A stretch of 64,000 nucleotides of DNA from Gemmatimonadota bacterium (lineage in GTDB: Bacteria > Gemmatimonadota > Gemmatimonadetes > Gemmatimonadales > Gemmatimonadaceae): assembly GCA_016712265.1 (NCBI GenBank), contig JADJRJ010000028.1, positions 806,001 through 870,000 on the forward strand, given 5' to 3'. The notes beneath the pieces were generated by a model. That model was not told the origin of the DNA. It ran no database searches and worked only from the letters and a program-made list of their open reading frames with translations. Below, one piece after another: positions 1-6,922 of the stretch (within the stretch, counting starts at the first letter, position 1; each line of letters begins with the position of its first letter). Both the position numbers and the translations under genes were made by a program.

Positions 1-225
1 CGGTTCGTGGTGAAGGTGACCGGCGGGCCGCGCGACGGTGAGGTGGTCTACACCACCACCGATTGGGCCCACCCGGACATCGTCACCTACGCGCAGCCGA
101 TCGTGCTCCGACGCGGCGAGGGGCTGACCTCGGAGATCACCTACAACAACACGACCACGCGCACCATCCGCTTTGGCCTCACCAGCGCGGACGAGATGGG
201 GATCATCTTCGGGTACTACTACTAA
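1..225 (+). CDS. C-terminal end of a copper type II monooxygenase-like protein (5' partial)
   Basis: The reading frame is open from base 1 and ends at the TAA at 223-225, so only about 74 C-terminal residues are present. The pattern W-x-HP-D followed by Y-x-QPIVLRRGE-x-L, then ITYNNTT and F-G-L-T-S-A-D-EMG, resembles the C-terminal half of the PHM/DBH-type copper monooxygenase fold, where the classical sequence reads L-x-x-GD, C-x-Y-x-N and G-x-x-T-x-DEMC. Both cysteines of that pattern are replaced here (by I/T and G), so the usual disulfide is absent. The copper ligands cannot be judged because the N-terminal part lies outside the window. Family assignment is by motif resemblance only; another secreted beta-sandwich protein is possible. 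Confidence 0.5.
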   Translation, partial: RFVVKVTGGPRDGEVVYTTTDWAHPDIVTYAQPIVLRRGEGLTSEITYNNTTTRTIRFGLTSADEMGIIFGYYY

Positions 226-285
226 GCGCCGTTCCCATCGGCCGCCCGCCGCCCGCCGCCCGTCTGCCCCGACGCCCGCCTCTCG

Positions 286-346
286 CCGTCTGCCGTCTGC
301 CGTCTGCCGTCTGCCGTCTGCCGTCTGCCGTCTGCCGTCTGCCGTC
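286..346. repeat. 7-bp tandem repeat (CCGTCTG), about 8.7 copies
   Basis: Eight perfect head-to-tail CCGTCTG units run from 286 to 341 and a partial ninth follows to 346. The array lies between the stop of the upstream gene and the start at 441. Degenerate relatives of the same heptamer in the opposite orientation occur in the gaps near 10002-10014 and 26700-26726. Confidence 0.95.
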
Positions 347-440
347 GGTCCATGAGGCCGCCCCAACCCGTCCGCTGTGCCCCAGCTCACGCTTCGCTCG
401 TCGTGCAAGGAGAGGAGATCCCAGCGCGCCGAGGTGCCCC

Positions 441-1178
441 ATGAGCGTTCGACTCAGTGACCCCCGCCCAGAGGCGGCTGAACTGCAGACTGAAGGACCC
501 ACCCCCTCCCGGGTGTGGGGCGACCAGTGGCTGCGCGTGTCCGAAAAGGTCATCAAGGGGCTGAACCACCAACTCACCAATCGCGTCGCCTCGCTCGAGG
601 CGGTCGTCACCCTGCTGGGCGACGAGGAAGAGGTCCCCGACCTGCAACTGATGGGGTCGCTCGCGCAGGAGGTGAAGCGGCTGAATCAGCTTCTCCACCT
701 CTACCGACTCATGCCGGCCGAACCGTTCGTCACTACCGAACCGGTACGACTGCAGGACGCGGTCACCCAGGTCATGGAGTTGCACGGCCATCACGCGGAC
801 CTGCGCGGCATCCCCATCGAGGTGGATCGCGCCGCAGACACGCCGCCCGTCCTCGTGCGGCCCTCCGCCTTGCTGCGGTGCCTGCTGGTGCTCCTCGAAA
901 GTGCTGCGGGGAACGCTCTTCGCGCTGGCGCCACGGGGACCCTGCACGTGGCATACGGCGGTGACGCTGACACGGTCTGGGTGACGTTCGAAGCGCCTTG
1001 TCCGCCCGCGCAGTTGTTGTTTACGGGCGACGGTAGCCTGGTCGGCGCCGTCAATAGCGCGCTCGCGCATGTGCACGGCCACGCTGATGTTCAGCTGTTG
1101 CGTGACGGGAGCACCGAGCGCATTCGCTACACGGTGCAACTCCCGACGTTGGCCGCGGCACGCCGGGCCGGGTTGTAG
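441..1178 (+). CDS. histidine kinase-like protein (DHp-like helix plus degenerate GHKL-type domain)
   Basis: A 245-residue soluble protein. The ATG at 441 is chosen because residues after it form a coherent protein and GAGGTG lies at 431-436; the open frame upstream runs through the heptamer repeat and is low-complexity. Residues 35-60 (LNHQLTNRVASLEAV, His43) look like the phosphoacceptor helix of a DHp/HisKA-like dimerisation domain. Residues 120-240 look like a Bergerat-fold domain, but no N-box Asn cluster, DxGxG or G2 box can be seen, so autokinase activity is doubtful. It could be a ChpT-like histidine phosphotransferase or a pseudo-kinase scaffold. It converges on the FliA-type sigma gene, with 40 bp between the stops. 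Function is unproven. Confidence 0.6.
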   Translation: MSVRLSDPRPEAAELQTEGPTPSRVWGDQWLRVSEKVIKGLNHQLTNRVASLEAVVTLLGDEEEVPDLQLMGSLAQEVKRLNQLLHLYRLMPAEPFVTTEPVRLQDAVTQVMELHGHHADLRGIPIEVDRAADTPPVLVRPSALLRCLLVLLESAAGNALRAGATGTLHVAYGGDADTVWVTFEAPCPPAQLLFTGDGSLVGAVNSALAHVHGHADVQLLRDGSTERIRYTVQLPTLAAARRAGL

Positions 1179-1218
1179 CGTCGACCTTCCGACGGGACGT
1201 CGGACGGACCGACGTGCC

Positions 1219-1974
1219 TCAGGCGACCGACGCCCGCAGGGAACCCAGGGCGCCCCGCAACCGGCTGACCGCCTTCGCCCGGATCTGTGATACACGCGAC
1301 TCGCTGACCCCGAGAATCGCCGCGATGTCGGACAATTTCAGCTCTTCGAAGTAGTACAGCGACAGCACGTTCCGCTCGGACTCCGGCAGTGCCAGCAGGG
1401 CGTCTCGGAGATGCGCCACTTCCTGCGTGAGGGTGAGCCGATCCTCGACGTCGTCACTTGGGTCCGCAATCAACTGTTCGAGCGGGAGTCGGGAGCCGTT
1501 CGACGCCTGCTCCGACGTGCGTTCCAGGGGAATGAACCTGCCATGATCGCTCTCGGCCTGCCACCGGCTCAACGTGGTCAGGTCGACCCCCATCGCACTC
1601 GCCAGCTGCGTTTGATCCGGGGCGTGGCCCAGGCGACGGCTCAGGGCCTCTGAGGCCGCATGCATCTCGCGGGCCCTCCGTCGGACGGAGCGCGGCACGT
1701 GGTCCTGGCGTCGCAACTCGTCCAGGATCGCGCCCCGAATGCGGGGGGCGGCGAAAGTCGAGAACGCCAACCCACGGGTCGAATCGAAGTTGTTGAACGC
1801 TTCGATGAGCCCGATGGTCCCCGCGCTGACCAGTTCGTCGAGTTCGACGTCCATCTGCTTCGATCGGCAAAGTTGCCGCGCGACATGGTACACCAATCCG
1901 AGGTGTTCGCCGAGCAAGGCCTGACGAGACTCCGGATCGACCACCTTGGTGGCTTGGGCAGTCGCGTTTCGCAT
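1219..1974 (-). CDS. fliA: FliA/WhiG-type RNA polymerase sigma factor (sigma-28 family)
   Basis: A 251-residue sigma-70-family protein of the short FliA type, which directs RNA polymerase to flagellar or developmental promoters. Region 2 spans about residues 25-98 (LDELVSAGTIGLIEAF, then RGLAFSTFA-x-RIRGAILDELR), region 3 about 100-160, and region 4 about 195-240 with the helix-turn-helix LSDIAAILGVSESRVSQIRA. The start is the ATG at 1974; the open frame continues upstream through the intergenic region but has no sigma homology. It is divergent from a FlgM-like anti-sigma gene at 2263. A hairpin followed by a T-tract lies in its leader at 2128-2155. No flagellar structural gene is in the window. 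Confidence 0.9.
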   Translation of the reverse strand: MRNATAQATKVVDPESRQALLGEHLGLVYHVARQLCRSKQMDVELDELVSAGTIGLIEAFNNFDSTRGLAFSTFAAPRIRGAILDELRRQDHVPRSVRRRAREMHAASEALSRRLGHAPDQTQLASAMGVDLTTLSRWQAESDHGRFIPLERTSEQASNGSRLPLEQLIADPSDDVEDRLTLTQEVAHLRDALLALPESERNVLSLYYFEELKLSDIAAILGVSESRVSQIRAKAVSRLRGALGSLRASVA

Positions 1975-2127
1975 GGGGCGTCCGTTCCGTGTGTGGGTGC
2001 CATGCCGCCAGTGCGCGGCAAGGAAGGGAAGGGCAACCGGTGTTCCACACGGATTCTGACAACACCAGAATCGTTCAAGTCGTTGCAGGGCAATACGTTG
2101 AGGCGGTTGGACGCGCGTCTCGATGGC

Positions 2128-2155
2128 AAAAAAAGACCGGGCAGAAGCTGCCGGG
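2128..2155 (-). terminator. hairpin plus T-tract in the leader of the sigma factor gene
   Basis: Read on the minus strand, CCGGCAG, a CTT loop and CTGCCCGG (one bulged base) are followed by TC and seven T residues. This has the form of an intrinsic terminator, yet no gene lies upstream on that strand. It sits about 150 bp before the fliA-like start codon, so it may act as an attenuator of the sigma transcript. No known riboswitch consensus was recognised upstream of it. Confidence 0.45.
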
Positions 2156-2203
2156 CGGGGCAACCCCTTCCGGCAAATAGGGTCGATTCGGGTAACAACG
2201 GGC

Positions 2204-2231
2204 TCAAGCGGGTGCGGCATCCTGCCGATAC
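2204..2231 (+). promoter_or_regulatory. sigma-28-like promoter of the FlgM-like gene
   Basis: TCAA at 2204-2207 and GCCGATAC at 2224-2231 are separated by 16 bp. The sigma-28 consensus is TAAA, 15 bp, GCCGATAA, so the -10 element matches seven of eight bases. The start codon of the FlgM-like gene lies 31 bp downstream, which suggests sigma-dependent expression of its own anti-sigma factor. Confidence 0.55.
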
Positions 2232-2262
2232 TTGCCTTCGGACCCACAGACCAATTCCTCCC

Positions 2263-2523
2263 GTGAGCAATCGTTCGCCGCTCGACGTCTCGACGCTCAA
2301 CGTCACGACTGAAACACCCTATACGCCGCTCACCGCGATCCCGGAGCCGTCGTCGAAGGTGACGCGCCGAAAGCTCGGCGCCGTGCTCGCCGACCGTGCC
2401 CCACGCGGACTGACGCCGGACCAGATCGAGGAGTACCGCCGTCGCCTGGTGCGCGGCCTTTACAACTCCCCCGCGGTGCAGACCGAGGTTGCGCGTCGCA
2501 TGCTGGAGAGCGGGGACTTGTAG
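2263..2523 (+). CDS. flgM: FlgM-like anti-sigma-28 factor
   Basis: An 86-residue protein from the GTG at 2263, in a frame that is open further upstream but without homology. The first 50 residues are polar and look disordered, as in FlgM. The C-terminal part (residues 55-84) has the FlgM-like pattern of a helix, R-R-R-L-V-R-G-L-Y, and then EVARRML, similar to the family pattern of 'I-x-x-G-x-Y ... VA-x-x-ML'. FlgM binds and inhibits the FliA sigma factor until the flagellar hook is complete. The assignment rests on this short motif, on size, and on being divergent from a FliA-type gene behind a sigma-28-like promoter. A RBS is not obvious. Confidence 0.65.
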   Translation: MSNRSPLDVSTLNVTTETPYTPLTAIPEPSSKVTRRKLGAVLADRAPRGLTPDQIEEYRRRLVRGLYNSPAVQTEVARRMLESGDL

Positions 2524-2596
2524 CACCGTCGGATCAGGGCTGGCCCAGGGCGGTCGCGCAGTCGCGCGGCCGCCCGTTGTTTTAGCTTCCCACCCC

Positions 2597-3208
2597 ATGC
2601 ATCGCGCCGCGCTGCGCCACCTGCGAACGGTTGACCCCATCCTGGCGGGGGTCATTCAGGCCGTCGGGCCGTGTCGTCTCGAAGTCAGCGCGGGCCTCAC
2701 GCATTTCGAGGCGGTCGCGCGGTCGATCGTCTACCAGCAACTCTCGGGAAAGGCCGCGGCCACCATCTACGGCCGGTTCGCGGCGCGATTTCCCGGGAAT
2801 GTGGTCGAGGCCGGCGCGCTCATGCGCATGAGCGACGATGCGCTGCGTGAGGTTGGCCTGAGCCGCCAGAAGGCGGCGTACCTCCGTGACCTCGCGACTC
2901 GCGTCGTCGACGGCGCGCTCCCGATCGAAACGCTGCACACCCTCGACGACGCCGCGGTGATCGGGCACCTCACGACGGTCAAGGGCGTTGGTCTGTGGAC
3001 CGCCCAGATGTTCCTGCTCTTTCGGCTCGGTCGGCCCGACATTCTCCCTGACCTCGACCTCGGCGTGCAGAAGGCCATGAAGATCGCGTACCGCATGCGG
3101 AAGCTGCCCACCCCAGAGCGGGTGCGAAAAGTTGGAGCGCGGTGGGCGCCGTGGCGCTCCGTCGCGACCTGGTACCTCTGGCGCTCGATCGACGGCGACG
3201 CCAACTAA
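2597..3208 (+). CDS. DNA-3-methyladenine glycosylase (AlkA-type, HhH-GPD family)
   Basis: A 203-residue base-excision repair enzyme that removes alkylated purines. The helix-hairpin-helix is at about residues 125-140 (LTTVKGVGLWTAQMFLLF) and is followed by RPDILPDLDLGV; Asp154 occupies the catalytic position of the GPD motif. VYQQLSGKAA at 45-54 is typical of the family. The length matches the short bacterial MAG form lacking the AlkA N-terminal domain. The start is the ATG at 2597; the open frame upstream of it has no homology. The next gene follows after 3 bp, so the two are probably co-transcribed. Confidence 0.88.
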   Translation: MHRAALRHLRTVDPILAGVIQAVGPCRLEVSAGLTHFEAVARSIVYQQLSGKAAATIYGRFAARFPGNVVEAGALMRMSDDALREVGLSRQKAAYLRDLATRVVDGALPIETLHTLDDAAVIGHLTTVKGVGLWTAQMFLLFRLGRPDILPDLDLGVQKAMKIAYRMRKLPTPERVRKVGARWAPWRSVATWYLWRSIDGDAN

Positions 3209-3211
3209 CCG

Positions 3212-4108
3212 ATGCGCATCGCGATCACGGGGGCCACGGGGTTCGTTGGAGTGCCGCTGGTTGCAGCGCTCCGCGCAGAGGGGCATGAGGTGGTCGTCAT
3301 TGGCCGCCGACGACCGGGGAGCGCCCCCGACGTCGCCTGGGATCCCGAAGGCGGCGTCATCGATCGATCTGCCCTCAACGGTGTGGAGGCGGTGGTCCAC
3401 TTGGCGGGGGAGCCTATTGGTGAGCGCTGGACCCCGGCCCGCAAGGCGGCGCTGCGTTCGAGCCGGGTGAAGGGGACCTCCCTCATCGCCACGACCATGG
3501 CCGCACTGTCCCCGCGACCTCGGGTCCTCGTGAGCATGTCCGCGATCGGGATTTATGGGAACCGCGGCGACGAGGAGCTGACCGAGGCGTCCCCGCCCGC
3601 GCGCGACTTTCTGGGGGAGCTTGGCGTCGCGTGGGAATCGGCAGCCGACCCGGCGCGTGCGGCCGGCATCCGGGTGGTTCACCCGAGGCTCGGGATCGTG
3701 CTACACCAGGATGGGGGCGCACTCGCGAAGATGTTGCCGCCGTTCCGGCTTGGCCTCGGCGGACGCCTGGGTGCGGGCACGCAATACATGAGCTGGATCT
3801 CGCGCGCAGATGCCGTGGCTGCCCTTCAATTCGCCTTGACCAGTGATTCTGTGCAGGGACCGGTGAATGTGACCGCGCCGGCGCCCGTCACCAACGCGAC
3901 GTTCACGCAGGAACTCGGTCGCGCGCTCCACCGGCCGGCGGTTGCGGTCGTCCCGGAGTTCGCGATCCGACTGATGTTTGGCGAGATGGGCGAGCAGACT
4001 GTGCTCGCCGGACAGCGTGTGCACCCCCAGGTGTTGTTGGACCGCGGATTCCGCTTTCGCCATCCCGATCTCCCGTCGGCGCTGCGCTTTGCCCTGGGGG
4101 CTGTATGA
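3212..4108 (+). CDS. TIGR01777-type NAD(P)-binding epimerase (YfcH/SulA-like)
   Basis: A 298-residue extended short-chain dehydrogenase/epimerase. The Rossmann motif GATGFVG is at residues 7-13. WDPEGG, VVHLAGEPIGERW and the SRV-x-GT segment are hallmarks of the TIGR01777 family, as is the C-terminal DUF1731-like end with RVHPQVLLDRGF-x-FRHPDL. Members include plant chloroplast SulA homologues and bacterial YfcH; their substrate is not established. The ATG at 3212 starts 3 bp after the preceding glycosylase stop, which suggests an operon. Confidence 0.9.
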   Translation: MRIAITGATGFVGVPLVAALRAEGHEVVVIGRRRPGSAPDVAWDPEGGVIDRSALNGVEAVVHLAGEPIGERWTPARKAALRSSRVKGTSLIATTMAALSPRPRVLVSMSAIGIYGNRGDEELTEASPPARDFLGELGVAWESAADPARAAGIRVVHPRLGIVLHQDGGALAKMLPPFRLGLGGRLGAGTQYMSWISRADAVAALQFALTSDSVQGPVNVTAPAPVTNATFTQELGRALHRPAVAVVPEFAIRLMFGEMGEQTVLAGQRVHPQVLLDRGFRFRHPDLPSALRFALGAV

Positions 4109-4164
4109 GCGATCCTTCGGTGCACGAGACCCATCCGACTCCGTAGCGTTTCGACCGCGATCCC

Positions 4165-4413
4165 ATGCTCGACGTCGTCATGGAAGGGGTGCTCTTCGTC
4201 GCGCTGGCCGTGGCGTGTGGCGCCGTGTTGTTCTATGTGGTGATGTCCGCGACTCCCCTCGGGCGCCGGTGGCGCGAGGCGCGACAGATGCCGACGCCGA
4301 AGGGGGATTCCACGCGCTGTGCGGTGCATGGCCCGATGCGCGAGGAGGAGATGGTCCAGCTGCCTTCCGGGGAGCGTGTCTGTCCTCGCTGCGTGGCCGA
4401 GACGATGGGGTAG
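4165..4413 (+). CDS. small single-pass membrane protein with a cytoplasmic zinc-ribbon-like tail
   Basis: An 82-residue protein of unknown function. Residues 3-30 form one hydrophobic membrane segment (VMEGVLFVALAVACGAVLFY). It is followed by the basic stretch RRWREAR and a tail with C-A-x-H near residue 52 and C-P-R-C near residue 74, separated by about 20 residues. This arrangement could bind one zinc ion. Base composition and the Arg-rich juxtamembrane segment suggest the tail is cytoplasmic. It lies 56 bp after the epimerase and 52 bp before a lipoprotein gene on the same strand. Confidence 0.6.
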   Translation: MLDVVMEGVLFVALAVACGAVLFYVVMSATPLGRRWREARQMPTPKGDSTRCAVHGPMREEEMVQLPSGERVCPRCVAETMG

Positions 4414-4465
4414 CGGTCCCGCGCCGGGGGTAACGCTCCCACCGGTGTTCCGGCGAGATTTCCTC

Positions 4466-5386
4466 ATGCGCTCCCGGACTCTCTTGTCTGTCCTCGCCTG
4501 TCACTCGCTGCTGGCGTGCGGCGGTGGCACGGCTCCCCCACTGGTGGTGTTTGCCGCCGGGTCGCTGGCTCGCTCGTTAGGCGCGGCGGCGGACTCCTTT
4601 GCGGTGCGGACCGGCCAGGCCGTTTCGGTGGAGCCCGCGGGAAGTCTCGACCTGGCCCGTCGCATCACCGAGCTTGGCCAGATCCCTGATGTCATCGCGC
4701 TCGCTGATGAGGACGTCTTCCCCAAGTTGCTGATGCCGGCGCATGTCACCTGGTACGCGCGATTCGCGCGGAACCGGATGGTGTTGGCCCGCGCGGCGGG
4801 TCGCCCATCGGTCCACGCGGATACGAGCTGGTGGCAGGCACTCGTGGATCCGGCGATGCGCGTGGGGCGCGCGGATCCCGATGTCGACCCGGGCGGCTAC
4901 CGGGCGCTCATGCTCTTTGACCTCACGGAACGGCACGTCGCCCACTCGGGGCTTTCGGCCGCGCTGCTCGCGGCGAGCCCGCCGAAGTATGTGCGGCCCA
5001 AGTCGGCGGAGCTGGTCGCCCTGCTGCAAGCGGGGGAGCTGGACTATGCGTGGATGTACGAATCCTCTGCGCGGGGGGCCCGCTTGGCGTTCGACACCTT
5101 CACCGTGGCGATCGACCTGAGCCGTGAGGCGGACTCCACCTGGTACGCGACCTCGGTTGTACGTGTCGCCGGCGCATCGCGGAGCGATACCATCGAGGTC
5201 CGCGGAGCGCCCATTCGGTATGGGTTGTCCATCCCGGCCGCCGCCCCACGCCCAGCGGCCGGCGCGTCCTTTGTCGAGTTCCTGTTATCCGACGATGGTC
5301 GTCGGATCCTGGCACGCGAACACCTCGATGTACTCGAGCGTCCCATGGTCGTCGGCCAAGGCGCGCCTGTCGCTCTGACCCCGTAG
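4466..5386 (+). CDS. WtpA-like molybdate/tungstate-binding lipoprotein (orphan substrate-binding protein)
   Basis: A 306-residue secreted lipoprotein. The N-terminus has a signal peptide with two LxxC sites, VLAC12 and LLAC18; the latter, followed by GGG, is the better lipobox. The mature part is a periplasmic binding protein of the ModA/WtpA kind: LVVFAAGSLA, the 'D-V-I-A-L-A-D' strand, and RADPDVDPGGYRALM, which matches the anion-binding DPxGYR segment of WtpA. The ATG at 4466 is chosen because the 49 residues before it are not signal-like. No ModB/ModC-type permease or ATPase lies next to it, so it must use a distant transporter or have been re-purposed. Confidence 0.8.
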   Translation: MRSRTLLSVLACHSLLACGGGTAPPLVVFAAGSLARSLGAAADSFAVRTGQAVSVEPAGSLDLARRITELGQIPDVIALADEDVFPKLLMPAHVTWYARFARNRMVLARAAGRPSVHADTSWWQALVDPAMRVGRADPDVDPGGYRALMLFDLTERHVAHSGLSAALLAASPPKYVRPKSAELVALLQAGELDYAWMYESSARGARLAFDTFTVAIDLSREADSTWYATSVVRVAGASRSDTIEVRGAPIRYGLSIPAAAPRPAAGASFVEFLLSDDGRRILAREHLDVLERPMVVGQGAPVALTP

Positions 5387-5398
5387 CCCCACGTTCTC

Positions 5399-5887
5399 GT
5401 GCCCCGCATCGACTTTACCAGCCTGCCTGACGACGCTCGCGTGTGGGTGTTTGGCGCCTCGCACCCCATCAGTGCCGATGGCGAGACCGACTTGCTGACG
5501 TCGGTGGACGCCTGGCTTGACCAGTGGACCGCCCACGGCGCGCCGCTCACGTGCGCGCGTGACTGGGCGCACGGACGGTTTCTCGCGATCGGCGTCGACC
5601 AACGCAGTGCGGGGGCGTCTGGCTGCTCCGTCGACGCGCTATTCCGGGTGCTGCAGCAGGTGCAGGGGACCCTGGGGAGCTCCTTTCTCGGTGGGGGCCG
5701 GGTGTTTTTCCGCAACGACGAAGGCCAACTGACCTGTGCAGACCGGGCGGCGTTTGCGGCAACCCCCGGCCTGGGCGCTCGGACCCTGGTCTACGACACC
5801 GCGGTGACGACGGCGGCGGCGTATCGTTCACGGTTCGAGTTGCCGTTAGGCGAGTCGTGGCATGCGGCGCTGCGTCCCACCGGGTAG
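5399..5887 (+). CDS. conserved hypothetical protein (family often mislabelled 'ABC transporter ATPase')
   Basis: A 162-residue soluble protein. From memory it matches a family common in Bacteroidota of about 160 residues: an N-terminal F-x-x-LP-x-x-ARVW, then W-x-x-HG-x-PL, FLAIGVD, SGCSVDALFR and a C-terminal ESWHA. Those proteins are often annotated as ABC transporter ATPases, but no Walker A, signature or Walker B motif is visible here, so ATPase activity is unlikely. The start is GTG at 5399, 12 bp after the upstream lipoprotein. Its stop TAG forms half of a 12-bp palindrome shared with the convergent gene. Confidence 0.7.
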   Translation: MPRIDFTSLPDDARVWVFGASHPISADGETDLLTSVDAWLDQWTAHGAPLTCARDWAHGRFLAIGVDQRSAGASGCSVDALFRVLQQVQGTLGSSFLGGGRVFFRNDEGQLTCADRAAFAATPGLGARTLVYDTAVTTAAAYRSRFELPLGESWHAALRPTG

Positions 5888-5893
5888 CTACCC
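5882..5893. other. 12-bp perfect palindrome carrying the stop codons of two convergent genes
   Basis: GGGTAGCTACCC contains TAG (5885-5887) as the stop of the plus-strand gene and the abutting reverse-strand TAG (5888-5890) as the stop of the minus-strand aldolase gene. There is no intergenic space. Confidence 0.9.
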
Positions 5894-6922
5894 CAGCCAG
5901 CGGTCGCGGTGTTCCGCGACGAAGTCGTCGTCGGCCAGCTCGGGGTAGGCACGCATCACGCGATCCAGCTCGCGTTCCTGTCCCGGGGAGAGCAGTTCCT
6001 CCGTTGAGAGGCACCAGGTGCCGCGGAGCAATCCCTGGCGGCGGAGCACCTCGTGAATCCCGGGAATGCATCCCCGAAATGCGTTCGTGGCATCGAAGAC
6101 GGCGCTGTTGGCGTCCGTGAGGGCCGCGGCCTGCGTGAGCCAGGCGCGATCCAGGGTGACGTCGTGATCCACGGCCCGCACCGAGCGGAGCAGTTCCACG
6201 GCGCGATGCGTCCAGACGGCCCATTGCCCGAGCAGCCCGCCGACGATGCGCCGCGAGATCCGGGTGCCGCCGACGTCGAAGGAGAACGGGGTGAGCAGGT
6301 CGAGGACGATGTTGTCGTCGTTCCCTGTGTAGAGCGCGACGTCGTCCCGGCCGGCCTCGACGACGGCCCGCACCACGTCCAGGGTCTGGTAGCGGTTAAA
6401 CGGGGCAATCTTGATGGCCACCAGGTTCGGGATCTCGGCAAGTTCGCGCCAGAAGCGAAAGTCGAGGACACGACCGCCAACGGCGGGTTGCAGGTAGAAC
6501 CCAATCAGGGGAAGGATCTCGGCCACCCGGCGACAGTGGGTGATCAAGGCGCTCAGTGGGGCGTCGCGCATCGCGCCGAGGCCCAGGAGGACGGCGTCGT
6601 ATCCCAACAGCCGGGCCACCTCGGCCTCGTCGACCGCCTGGCGCGTGTCACCGATGGCTCCAGCGACGAGGGCGACCTGTCGCGTGCCTTGCCACGCGCG
6701 GACCGTGTCGCGCGCGAGCTGCAGCACGGGGCGCAGCATGTCGTGTTCGCGCAGCTGGAACTGCGTGGTGTGCACTCCGACGGCCACGCCGCCGGCACCG
6801 GCGTCCACGTAGTACCGCGTGAGGGCGACCTGGCGGCGCTCGTCGAGCGTGCGCTGCGGGGTGAGGGCCAGGGGATGCGCGGGGATCACCTGACCCGAGA
6901 GGAGGTGGGCGCGAAGGTTCAA
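5888..6922 (-). CDS. dihydrodipicolinate synthase/N-acetylneuraminate lyase-family aldolase
   Basis: A 344-residue class I aldolase-like TIM barrel. In the family an active-site Lys forms a Schiff base with a keto acid; here Lys171 in LVAIKIAPF and Tyr143 in GFYLQPAVGG occupy the expected positions. The usual GTTGE motif is replaced by VGVHTTQFQL, so the substrate is probably not that of DapA. The start is a TTG at 6922 whose first bases overlap the stop of the upstream epimerase gene (TTGA overlap), with GAGGG about 8 bp before it; no ATG or GTG fits. This tight coupling to an NAD-dependent epimerase suggests a shared sugar-acid pathway. Confidence 0.8.
   Translation of the reverse strand: MNLRAHLLSGQVIPAHPLALTPQRTLDERRQVALTRYYVDAGAGGVAVGVHTTQFQLREHDMLRPVLQLARDTVRAWQGTRQVALVAGAIGDTRQAVDEAEVARLLGYDAVLLGLGAMRDAPLSALITHCRRVAEILPLIGFYLQPAVGGRVLDFRFWRELAEIPNLVAIKIAPFNRYQTLDVVRAVVEAGRDDVALYTGNDDNIVLDLLTPFSFDVGGTRISRRIVGGLLGQWAVWTHRAVELLRSVRAVDHDVTLDRAWLTQAAALTDANSAVFDATNAFRGCIPGIHEVLRRQGLLRGTWCLSTEELLSPGQERELDRVMRAYPELADDDFVAEHRDRWLG

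Noticed and set aside
286..346. CRISPR array
   Set aside because: The 7-bp units are head to tail with no spacers, and no cas genes are present.
63..440. Upstream extension of the kinase-like gene (open frame from 63)
   Set aside because: It overlaps the upstream gene, runs through the CCGTCTG array and yields a low-complexity sequence; the coherent protein begins at 441.
1975..2655. N-terminal extension of the sigma factor into the FlgM-like gene
   Set aside because: The extension overlaps a divergent gene and has no sigma-factor homology.
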